Source: Sulfurovum sp. (GTDB taxonomy: Bacteria > Campylobacterota > Campylobacteria > Campylobacterales > Sulfurovaceae). Taken from it: 42,741 nucleotides of DNA. A model generated the notes under the pieces. That model saw only the letters and a list, made by a program, of their open reading frames with translations. It had not been told where the DNA came from and made no database searches. The stretch spans positions 1-42,741 of the forward strand of contig JAUUDF010000009.1 of assembly GCA_030826885.1 (NCBI GenBank), in the 5' to 3' direction. Below are positions 15,702 to 23,141 of the stretch, one piece after another. The number at the start of each line of letters is the position of its first letter. Positions within the stretch are counted from its first letter, which is position 1. The translations under genes were made by a program, and so were the position numbers.

Positions 15702-16916
15702 ATGCATATTCAGGAGATACTGAGTGCCATTTATGCCAATCATACATACGAATATATTGTAACGGATGAAACCTTCCGGGTCATAGAGTTTTCAGACAAG
15801 GCCTTTACGCTGTGCCAAAAAGGTGCAAAAGAGTGTGACAAACTCTACCTGTTCGATATTGTACCCGAGCTTTACGGCATTGAATCTATTATGAAGAAAA
15901 TACTCCAGGGCGAAAAAACCCAGTTTACCATGCCTTATATTTTCAGAGAACCTGACAACTATATGCATATCCACGTGCATCCCGGACGCAGGAAAAAGAA
16001 CCTGAAAAACGATGAAAACCGTTTTGAGAGTCTGATCATTCTTTTTGAAAATATTACCGATATGGCGCATACACAGCAGCATCTGGTACAGGAGCGAAAC
16101 GAAAAGGCGCTGCTGCTTGATGAGATATATACCAAAAATGCCCAGTTAAAGCGTTTTAACGAAGAGATGCAGAAACTGGTAGAAGAAGAGATAGCAAAGA
16201 ACATGCAGCAGCAGAAAATGATAGAGCTGCAGTCACGTCATGCTCAGATGGGAGAGATGATCGGAATGATCACCCACCAGTGGAAACAGCCGCTCAATGT
16301 CATCAGTCTTATTGTTAATGTTTTGAAGATCAACCTGACCAGACAGTCCTTCTCCAAAGAAGAGCTTGAGAAAAAGCTTGATGATGTACTCAAACAGGTA
16401 CAGTTCATGGATCGGACCATTATGGACTTTCAAAGTTTTTTCAATCCCTCCAAAGAGCGCATCTACTTCAATATTTATGAAAACATTCAAAGTATTGTTG
16501 ATCTTGTCCATTATGCATATGAGCACAAGAATATCGATCTTGTACTCAAAGGTGATAAAAGGATGCTGGCGTATGGGTACCCCAATGAGTTCAACCAGGT
16601 CATCTTGACCCTGATGAACAATGCGAAGGATGCGTATATGGAAAACCCTGCCAAAAAGATGCCCATTACCATCACTATATTTGAAAAAGAGGGGCATGCC
16701 TGTGTAACGGTAAAAGATGAAGCCGGAGGCATCAGTGAATCGGTCATGGATAAACTGTTTGAGCTTTATGTTACAACCAAAAAGAATGGTTCGGGTATCG
16801 GACTGAATCTGGCGAAACATATGGTAGAGGTCAATATGGAAGGGAGACTTTCTGTGCGCAATGTTGATGGCGGTGCAGAGTTGACTGTGATGCTTCCCAT
16901 TATTGCCAAAGAATAG
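15702..16916 (+). CDS. PAS histidine kinase next to the GTPase
   Basis: A soluble 404-residue kinase. Residues 1-125 form a PAS-like sensor (YEYIVTDETFRVIEFSDKAF; LIILFENITDM), followed by a coiled coil (128-180). The HisKA box has H192 in GMITHQWKQPLNVI, and HATPase_c has N box ILTLMNNAKDAY, DEAGG and GSGIGLNLA. There is no receiver. The gene starts three bases after the GTPase stop, with GAAGGGG as ribosome site, and ends the Hpt-GTPase-kinase operon. The order invites a model in which the GTPase binds the PAS or coiled-coil part to set kinase activity, but this is inference. It resembles the membrane kinase at 13274 in its catalytic half, so the two may be paralogues. Confidence 0.88.
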   Translation: MHIQEILSAIYANHTYEYIVTDETFRVIEFSDKAFTLCQKGAKECDKLYLFDIVPELYGIESIMKKILQGEKTQFTMPYIFREPDNYMHIHVHPGRRKKNLKNDENRFESLIILFENITDMAHTQQHLVQERNEKALLLDEIYTKNAQLKRFNEEMQKLVEEEIAKNMQQQKMIELQSRHAQMGEMIGMITHQWKQPLNVISLIVNVLKINLTRQSFSKEELEKKLDDVLKQVQFMDRTIMDFQSFFNPSKERIYFNIYENIQSIVDLVHYAYEHKNIDLVLKGDKRMLAYGYPNEFNQVILTLMNNAKDAYMENPAKKMPITITIFEKEGHACVTVKDEAGGISESVMDKLFELYVTTKKNGSGIGLNLAKHMVEVNMEGRLSVRNVDGGAELTVMLPIIAKE

Positions 16917-16985
16917 TAAACGATTATTGGTGTTATTTTAAGCATATTCTTAAGTCGTATCGATGTTCTTGTTTTCACAGATATG

Positions 16986-16994
16986 TGCTATACT
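16986..16994 (+). promoter_or_regulatory. extended -10 box for the beta-CASP RNase gene
   Basis: TGCTATACT matches the extended -10 pattern TGnTATAnT, 26 bases before the ATG at 17020. Confidence 0.55.
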
Positions 16995-17019
16995 TGTTCA
17001 AAAGAGACAAGGAGCACAC

Positions 17020-18423
17020 ATGGCGACAGTCATTTCATACGGAGCGGCTGAGGTGGTGACAGGGTCCTGTCACCTGCTTGAACTCAACAACGGCAAACGC
17101 ATTCTCGTTGACTGTGGAATGTTTCAGGGCACGGTAGAGAAGCGTAACTACGAAGATTTCGACTTCGACCCGGCATCGGTGGACTACCTGCTGCTAACCC
17201 ATGCGCATCTTGATCATACAGGGCGTATTCCAAAACTGGTCAAAGAGGGCTTTAGCGGGACGATTGTCGCAACCGATGCGACCATTGACCTTGCCGAAGT
17301 CATTTTGATGGACAGTGCGAAGATCATGCGGGAGGATTTTCAGACACGCTACAAAAAAGCACAGCGCCGCGGTACGGAAGCGAAGGTCGTACCCCCGCTG
17401 TATGAAGAGGAAGATGTCGTCAAGGCACTCTCTCTAACGCGCCGATACCCCAAATATGACGAGCCGTTCGAGCTGTGCAAAGATGTGACGGTTACCTACC
17501 GTGATGCCGGACATATTCTCGGTTCCGCTTTCATCGAGATAGTGTACCTTGAGGGTGATGTCAAACGTACCATTGTCTTCTCCGGAGATATCGGCAACGA
17601 TAACGACATGGTACTGCCCAAACTGACCCCATGCAAAAAAGCGGACTACCTGTATGTGGAGTCAACCTACGGCGACCGCAACCATCAGGGGAATATTGAA
17701 AGTCTGGAAGAGTTTAAAAAAGTCATTAACGACACCATGAAGAACTGGGGTAACGTACTCATTCCCTCTTTTGCCATTGAGCGGACACAGGAGATACTCT
17801 GTATTCTCAAAGAGATGCATGATAAAGGGGAACTGCCTGAATGCAAAATCTTTCTTGACTCTCCCATGGCGACCAAGGCGACACAGATATACAACCAGTA
17901 CACACATGAGCTACTCAGCCGGAAATGCGAAGCGTTCAAAGAGAGAGACGGGAGTGTATTCGATTTTGAAGGACTGACCTACACCCTTACTGTCGATGAG
18001 TCCAAACAGATTAACGATGTTGACCACCGTGCCATCATCATCGCCGGCAGCGGCATGTGTAACGGGGGGCGTATTCTGCATCACCTCAAGAACCGTTTGT
18101 GGAACCGCAAAAACGCAATACTCTTTGTCGGATATCAAGCAGTGGGTACCCTTGGACGACGCATTGTCGATGGTGCAAAATGGGCGAAGATCTACCATGA
18201 AGATATTCGTGTGCAAGCGAGCATCCATACCATTAACGGATTTTCTGCGCATGCAGACCAAAGCGGTATTTTGGAATGGGTAGAGAAGATTAAAGGGCTT
18301 GAGCGTATTTTCCTCATACATGGCGAGAAACCCAAAGAGGTGGTACTGCGTAAGGTCATGGGAGAGAAACTGCATGAAAAAGCACATATCGTCGCACCCG
18401 AAGAGGTGATCTACCTTTCGTAA
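17020..18423 (+). CDS. metallo-beta-lactamase/beta-CASP RNA-processing exonuclease-like protein
   Basis: A 467-residue cytosolic protein of the CPSF73/Ysh1-like MBL-beta-CASP family, which cleaves RNA. The zinc-binding signature is H61-A-H63-L-D65-H66, followed by AGHILGSA and FSGDIG. The beta-CASP part includes ESTYGDR, IPSFAIERTQE, IIIAGSGMCNGGR and a C-terminal FSAHAD plus IHGEKP. It is distinct from RNase J, which is longer and has a different order. The ATG at 17020 has AAGGAG seven bases upstream; a longer in-frame start would lie across the promoter. The stop codon at 18421 abuts a large palindrome (18425-18585). An RNase gene running straight into a strongly folded RNA suggests the hairpin could shape its own message end, but this is speculation. 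Confidence 0.9.
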   Translation: MATVISYGAAEVVTGSCHLLELNNGKRILVDCGMFQGTVEKRNYEDFDFDPASVDYLLLTHAHLDHTGRIPKLVKEGFSGTIVATDATIDLAEVILMDSAKIMREDFQTRYKKAQRRGTEAKVVPPLYEEEDVVKALSLTRRYPKYDEPFELCKDVTVTYRDAGHILGSAFIEIVYLEGDVKRTIVFSGDIGNDNDMVLPKLTPCKKADYLYVESTYGDRNHQGNIESLEEFKKVINDTMKNWGNVLIPSFAIERTQEILCILKEMHDKGELPECKIFLDSPMATKATQIYNQYTHELLSRKCEAFKERDGSVFDFEGLTYTLTVDESKQINDVDHRAIIIAGSGMCNGGRILHHLKNRLWNRKNAILFVGYQAVGTLGRRIVDGAKWAKIYHEDIRVQASIHTINGFSAHADQSGILEWVEKIKGLERIFLIHGEKPKEVVLRKVMGEKLHEKAHIVAPEEVIYLS

Positions 18424-18424
18424 A

Positions 18425-18585
18425 CCCAAATCTCGAAATAGAATTCTTGCAATCTTTGCAATGCTCGTATTCATGGGGTTTGTTTCGTGTGCGAGGCGCA
18501 CCCAAAGGTGCGGTGATGCGCATGAAGTAAGCCCCATGGATGCGATGATTGCGAAAAGTGATGAATTTTTATTTTGAGATTTGGG
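18425..18585 (+). repeat. 161-base imperfect palindrome, likely folded RNA or MITE-like element
   Basis: Nearly the whole gap between the RNase and NRAMP-like genes is one palindrome centred near 18505. Ends are perfect: CCCAAATCTC (18425-18434) against GAGATTTGGG (18576-18585). Further inside, CATGGGG (18472-18478) faces CCCCATG (18532-18538), and the tip is CGCACC-CAAA-GGTGCG (18497-18512). Pairing base 18425 with 18585 and moving in, I count about 49 Watson-Crick pairs, 13 G-U pairs and 10 mismatches in 72 positions. Only two mismatches are A-C, so the wobble bias favours a + strand RNA hairpin. TAAA flanks both sides (18421-18424 and 18587-18590, with one extra G on the right), which could be a target duplication. 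No second copy is in this window. Confidence 0.8.
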
Positions 18586-18596
18586 GTAAACACGTG

Positions 18597-18602
18597 TAAA
18601 AT
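18597..18602 (+). promoter_or_regulatory. possible -10 box for the NRAMP-like gene
   Basis: TAAAAT just after the palindrome, 18 bases before the chosen ATG at 18621. If used, the palindrome is outside the transporter transcript; if not, it is in its leader. Confidence 0.3.
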
Positions 18603-18620
18603 AAATCTGTAAGGATGCCC

Positions 18621-19874
18621 ATGCCCCTAAAGCTGAAGGAGAAGATCCGTATTGATGTTGCGAAGAACCGTGAACGCATTCGTAAACTCGGCCCCGGACT
18701 CATTACCGGCGGTGCGGGAGATGACCCTGCGGGTATCGTGACCTATACGGTTGTCGGTGCGACAACAGGCTTTTCGCAGCTGTGGCTGCTGCTGCTCTCT
18801 ACACCGATGATGGTTGCCATACAGAACCTGGTTGCACGCATTGCACTCGTCACGGGCAAGAGTCTTCCGGAGATTACCACGGCGTATTACTCCAAAAAAC
18901 TCACTGTTTTAATGGTGCTCATGCTGGCACTGGCGAACATTCTGACCATCGGTGCCGACCTGAATGCCATTGCCGCCATTTTGCAGTTAACCACCGGCTA
19001 CCGCACAGTCTATTTTCTTATTCCTATCACCGCACTTATTGCCTACTTCATTACGTTTGGAAAGTACAAAAAGATCAAATCTGTTTTTATTGGTATGACG
19101 GTAGTGCTGGTAGTCTATATTGTTGCTGCAATCCTTGCCAAACCACCGTTGATGACGTTGCTTGAAAATACCTTCATACCGCACATACAGATGAACAGCG
19201 CATGGATAATGGCGGCACTGGGCCTGCTTGGGACGACCATCTCTCCCTATCTGATGTTCTGGCAGGCGGCGGAGGAAAAAGAGGAGAAGAAGAGTATTGT
19301 GCAGGCAGATGAAGTAGGGGTGGATACAGTGACAGGTATGGTCTATTCCAATCTGCTTGCCTATGCAATGATCGTCACAGGTGCGGTGATGCTCTACGGT
19401 ACGCACAGCAACATTGAAGATGTCAGTACCCTGACTCAGGCACTGCGCCCTGCTGCGGGATCGTATGCGTTTGTACTCTTTGCACTGGGTATTGTGGTTG
19501 CAGGTTTTCTTGCCATTCCCGTGCTTGCAGGTTCGACCGCCTATGCCGTTGCAGACACATTCGGATGGCGTGAGGGCATGGACTACAAAGTGAGTGATGC
19601 CAAAGGCTTCTATATTGTGTTTGTCGGCGCACTGCTATTTGGAGATTTTATCGATATGTACCCGGGTATCACGGTGGTAGATGCACTCTATTACTCACAG
19701 GTGCTTAACGGAATGCTCATTCCTATGCTCATAGGCTTTGCCGTAATGATAGGCAACAACCCGAAAGTGATGGGTGAATTTGTCGCCACACGGTTTCAAA
19801 ATCTGTTTTCACTCTTTGCCATGGCGGTGACACTGGTGCTGAGTGTGGTGATGGTGTATCAGTGGATAGCATAG
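18621..19874 (+). CDS. NRAMP-related metal ion transporter with unusual metal-site motifs
   Basis: A 417-residue inner-membrane protein with 10-11 helices and clear NRAMP/SLC11 layout: GPGLITGGAGDDPAG in helix 1 and TISPYLMFWQAAEE in helix 6. The classic metal-binding residues differ: helix 1 has DDPAG (34-38) in place of DPGN, and helix 6 has no M-P-H and reads SPY. Loss of the methionine is a feature of NRAMP-related magnesium transporters, so the substrate may not be Mn2+ or Fe2+; I would not assign one. The ATG at 18621 is favoured over 18615 because AAGGA then has a workable distance. It is followed by DedA 43 bases later, with a small hairpin over its stop codon. Confidence 0.82.
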   Translation: MPLKLKEKIRIDVAKNRERIRKLGPGLITGGAGDDPAGIVTYTVVGATTGFSQLWLLLLSTPMMVAIQNLVARIALVTGKSLPEITTAYYSKKLTVLMVLMLALANILTIGADLNAIAAILQLTTGYRTVYFLIPITALIAYFITFGKYKKIKSVFIGMTVVLVVYIVAAILAKPPLMTLLENTFIPHIQMNSAWIMAALGLLGTTISPYLMFWQAAEEKEEKKSIVQADEVGVDTVTGMVYSNLLAYAMIVTGAVMLYGTHSNIEDVSTLTQALRPAAGSYAFVLFALGIVVAGFLAIPVLAGSTAYAVADTFGWREGMDYKVSDAKGFYIVFVGALLFGDFIDMYPGITVVDALYYSQVLNGMLIPMLIGFAVMIGNNPKVMGEFVATRFQNLFSLFAMAVTLVLSVVMVYQWIA

Positions 19875-19888
19875 GTATCCTTATGCTA
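19867..19888 (+). terminator. small hairpin over the NRAMP-like stop codon
   Basis: TAGCATA (19867-19873) and TATGCTA (19882-19888) form a perfect 7-base stem with an 8-base loop, including the stop codon at 19872. There is no T-run after it, so it is at most a weak terminator or a processing site. Confidence 0.3.
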
Positions 19889-19917
19889 CTTAAGTATAAA
19901 AAAGGAGAAAAGATCAC

Positions 19918-20463
19918 ATGATAGACTTTTTTATAGCCCATTTTTCTTACAAAATACTCTTTGTATGGAGCATTTTCGAAGGAGAGATCGGTCTGGCACT
20001 TGCCGGCTTTATGGTAAAGGAGGGACGGTTTGATCTTCCTATGGTTTTAGCCATCACCATTAGCGGTGCCATCATCGGCGATATGAGCGTGTTTGTTTTT
20101 GGACGGTTGTTCAAGCCAAAAGCTGAAAGCATACTCAAAAACTATGCAAATCGTATGCAGAAGGTTGAAAAGTGGTTTTTGCATTTTGGAGGCTGGATCA
20201 TTGTGTTTGAACGTTTCATTTACGGTACGCATATCCCGGCACTGTTGATGCTTGGCGTATCGGGCTTCAGGTTCTGGAAGTTTGTCGTGCTTGATATCAT
20301 TGGGGTTGTGTTGTGGTCGGTGAGCTTCACGATGCTTGGCTATATGTTTGGACAGACTGTCATCGATATGCTCAGTTTCATACAGCGCCATGTTACTATT
20401 GTGCTGCTGGCCGTACTTTTCTTTTACGGTATTTACCTGTTACAGAAAGAAGACAATACATGA
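19918..20463 (+). CDS. DedA-family membrane protein
   Basis: A 181-residue inner-membrane protein of the DedA/SNARE-associated family, which in other bacteria flips or recycles polyprenyl-phosphate or phosphatidylethanolamine lipids. Features: an early re-entrant-like stretch with an acidic pair (SIFEGEIGLALAGF), a central loop GWIIVFERFIYGTHIPALLMLG in place of the usual RxxPGxR, and four to five hydrophobic segments. The protein is slightly short for the family (about 190-220) but complete. AGGAG stands 10 bases before the ATG. It follows the NRAMP-like gene closely and precedes the H+-ATPase gene, which has its own promoter. Confidence 0.82.
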   Translation: MIDFFIAHFSYKILFVWSIFEGEIGLALAGFMVKEGRFDLPMVLAITISGAIIGDMSVFVFGRLFKPKAESILKNYANRMQKVEKWFLHFGGWIIVFERFIYGTHIPALLMLGVSGFRFWKFVVLDIIGVVLWSVSFTMLGYMFGQTVIDMLSFIQRHVTIVLLAVLFFYGIYLLQKEDNT

Positions 20464-20495
20464 TGTACAGTATTAACCGTTTTGGACTGTTTGGG

Positions 20496-20503
20496 TGTAT
20501 AAT
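20496..20503 (+). promoter_or_regulatory. -10 box for the H+-ATPase gene
   Basis: TGTATAAT, a perfect hexamer (20498-20503) with TG in front, 22 bases before the ATG at 20526. No -35 match at the usual distance. Confidence 0.6.
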
Positions 20504-20525
20504 AAACTATTAAAAAGGAGTCGTG

Positions 20526-23141
20526 ATGCCACATAATGAAGAAACTATACCACGCCAAATGCATGTTGAAGAGGCAGCAGCGGACGGGATAGGACAGGGG
20601 CTTACAGACGAAGAGGTAAAAGAACGTCTTGCCAAGTACGGTTTCAATACTATCGAAGAGAAGGAAGAAGGGTGGTTTCCGAGGCTTCTGAAGCGTTTCT
20701 GGGGGCCTATTCCATGGATGATAGAAACAGCAGCCGTTCTCTCTGCCGCTGTCGGTCGCTGGGAAGATTTTACCATCATCATGGTTCTTCTGTTTGTCAA
20801 TGCAATTGTCGATTTCTACCAGGAATCCAAAGCCCTGAACGCCATTGCCGTACTCAAAAAGAAGCTCGCAAGAAAAGCACTGGTACTGCGTGACGGGACA
20901 TGGCAGGAGGTCGATGCCAAAGAGCTTGTTCCTGACGATATTATCAAGGTCAAAATAGGTGATATTGTTCCTGCCGATGTACATCTGCTCGGAGGTGGGG
21001 ATTTTCTTCTGGTCGATCAGTCGGCACTCACCGGAGAATCACTCCCTGTTCACAGGAAGGTTGGAGACGACCTTTATGCCAACTCTATCATTAAACAGGG
21101 TGAGATGATAGCAAAAGTGACGGCAACGGCGAAAAACACCTACTTTGGAAAAACCGTAGGGCTCGTTGCAAAAGCGGAACATGAAGAGGTGAGCCATTTT
21201 CAGAGAATGGTCATCAAGGTAGGAAACTTCCTCATTGTTCTGACACTTTTTATGATCGCGATCATTGTCTATCACGGCATCGAGACCAACCAGCCTACGG
21301 TGGAGCTTCTTGTATTTGCGCTGGTGTTGACCATTTCGGCCATTCCCGTGGCGATGCCGGCAGTACTGACGGTGACCATGGCCATAGGCGCCCGTGCACT
21401 GGCGGCCAAAGAGGCGATCGTCAGCCGGCTTGCCGCCATTGAAGAGGTTGCTGGGATGGATGTGCTCTGTTCAGACAAGACAGGCACGCTGACACAGAAC
21501 AAAATGAGTCTCTCCGAGCCCTATGTGGTAGGGAAACATACCACTGAGGAACTGATGCTCTATGCCGCTCTTGCAAGCAAAGAAGAGAATCATGATCCGA
21601 TCGAAAAGCCAATATTCGACTATATTTACCAGCATCAGCTCGATGCTGTGTTCGGGCAGTATCGTCTCAAAAAATTCATTCCGTTCGATCCGGTGCACAA
21701 AAGAACGGAAGGTGTCTATGTTTCGCAAGAGTGCGACATGGTCTTTACCAAAGGTGCACCGCAGGTGATCATTGAGCAGAGTGACACCAAAGAGTTTGAC
21801 AAAAACGCTGCCTATGCGCAGGTGGAGCGTTTTGCCTCCAAAGGGTTCCGTACACTGGGTGTGGCATATCGCAAATGTGAGGAAGATGCCTACCATTTCG
21901 TCGGACTGATCCCGCTGTTCGATCCGCCGCGCGAAGATTCGGTTGAAGCCATCAGCAAAGCCAAAGCCAAAGGGGTGACGGTCAAGATGGTTACAGGAGA
22001 CAATCTTGCCGTAGCACGCTACATTGCATCCATACTGAAAATCGGTGACAACATAGAAGACATCCATGCACTCAAGGGCGAGTCGGTGGAGGAGTACCTC
22101 TACCTTTCGAAAGTGCTTTCCAAAGCCATTGCCCAGTCCATGCACCCGGAGGCTTCTAACGATGAAATAGAAAGAATGGTCGAGGATATTGTACAAAAGG
22201 TACAAAAAGAACTCTACAATATGCCCGTACCACAGGGCAGTGTCAAAAAACATGAATCGGAGATTGTCGCACTCATTGAAGAGGCGGATGGTTTTGCACA
22301 GGTTTTCCCTGAAGACAAATATATGATCGTGGATGCATTGCAAAAATCCGATCATATTGTCGGTATGACCGGGGATGGTGTCAATGATGCACCAGCGCTG
22401 AAAAAGGCCGACTGCGGTATTGCTGTAAGCGGTGCGACCGATGCTGCGCGCGCGGCAGCGGACATTGTACTGATGGCACCGGGTCTGACGATCATTGTCG
22501 ATGCGATTAGCCAGGCAAGGCAGATTTTCGAACGGATGAAAAGCTACACGATTTTCCGTATTGCCGAGACGATTCGTGTTATCATCTTTATGACTCTGGC
22601 AATCGTGCTCTACGATTTCTATCCTATTACATCGCTGATGATTATCATTCTGGCACTGCTTAACGATATCCCCATCATGACCATTGCCTATGACAATACA
22701 AAAGAGAGAGAAAGCCCGGTACGCTGGGATATGAAAGAGGTCTTTATTTTGGCGTCATGGCTTGGCGTTGCCGGAGTGCTCTCGTCGTTTATGCTCTTTT
22801 GGATACTGATTTCACTGATGCACCTGCCACTGGACTTCGTACAGTCCGCTTTCTTTGCGAAACTGGTCATTGCCGGGCACGGTACCATCTACAACACCCG
22901 TATTGATGATTGGTTCTGGAAACGTCCGTGGCCGTCATGGACACTCTTCGGTGCAACCTTTTCAAGCCGTGTTGCAGGTACGATCATTGCGGTGTACGGC
23001 TTTGGGCTGATGGAACCCATTGGCTGGGAGTGGGCAATATGGATGTGGGGGTATGCAATGACATGGTTTGTGTTCAACGATGCTGTCAAAATGGCGGTAT
23101 TGCGCTATTACAGAAAGAAATATCATGAAGAGATCATCTAG
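20526..23141 (+). CDS. plasma-membrane-type H+-translocating P-type ATPase (P3A)
   Basis: An 871-residue P3A-type proton-pumping ATPase, the family of plant and fungal plasma-membrane H+-ATPases that also occurs in some bacteria and archaea. Visible parts: actuator motif SALTGESLPV, phosphorylation site CSDKTGTLTQNK with D317, DPPREDS, TGDNLAVA and hinge TGDGVNDAPALKKAD. There are about ten membrane segments (near residues 55-95, 235-290 and six after 670). It lacks N-terminal metal-binding cysteines and the CPC/SPC helix, which argues against a heavy-metal pump, and the sequence lacks Ca2+ or Na+/K+ pump hallmarks. A charged insertion (about 520-585) precedes the hinge. The first ATG after AAAAAGGAG (five bases) is used. 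Its end overlaps the flavoprotein gene by 17 bases, so the two are coupled. Confidence 0.92.
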   Translation: MPHNEETIPRQMHVEEAAADGIGQGLTDEEVKERLAKYGFNTIEEKEEGWFPRLLKRFWGPIPWMIETAAVLSAAVGRWEDFTIIMVLLFVNAIVDFYQESKALNAIAVLKKKLARKALVLRDGTWQEVDAKELVPDDIIKVKIGDIVPADVHLLGGGDFLLVDQSALTGESLPVHRKVGDDLYANSIIKQGEMIAKVTATAKNTYFGKTVGLVAKAEHEEVSHFQRMVIKVGNFLIVLTLFMIAIIVYHGIETNQPTVELLVFALVLTISAIPVAMPAVLTVTMAIGARALAAKEAIVSRLAAIEEVAGMDVLCSDKTGTLTQNKMSLSEPYVVGKHTTEELMLYAALASKEENHDPIEKPIFDYIYQHQLDAVFGQYRLKKFIPFDPVHKRTEGVYVSQECDMVFTKGAPQVIIEQSDTKEFDKNAAYAQVERFASKGFRTLGVAYRKCEEDAYHFVGLIPLFDPPREDSVEAISKAKAKGVTVKMVTGDNLAVARYIASILKIGDNIEDIHALKGESVEEYLYLSKVLSKAIAQSMHPEASNDEIERMVEDIVQKVQKELYNMPVPQGSVKKHESEIVALIEEADGFAQVFPEDKYMIVDALQKSDHIVGMTGDGVNDAPALKKADCGIAVSGATDAARAAADIVLMAPGLTIIVDAISQARQIFERMKSYTIFRIAETIRVIIFMTLAIVLYDFYPITSLMIIILALLNDIPIMTIAYDNTKERESPVRWDMKEVFILASWLGVAGVLSSFMLFWILISLMHLPLDFVQSAFFAKLVIAGHGTIYNTRIDDWFWKRPWPSWTLFGATFSSRVAGTIIAVYGFGLMEPIGWEWAIWMWGYAMTWFVFNDAVKMAVLRYYRKKYHEEII

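Noticed and set aside
18425-18620. Mn2+ (yybP-ykoY) or other metal riboswitch before the NRAMP-like gene
   Set aside because: The region is one long hairpin; I cannot find the conserved internal loops of known metal riboswitches.
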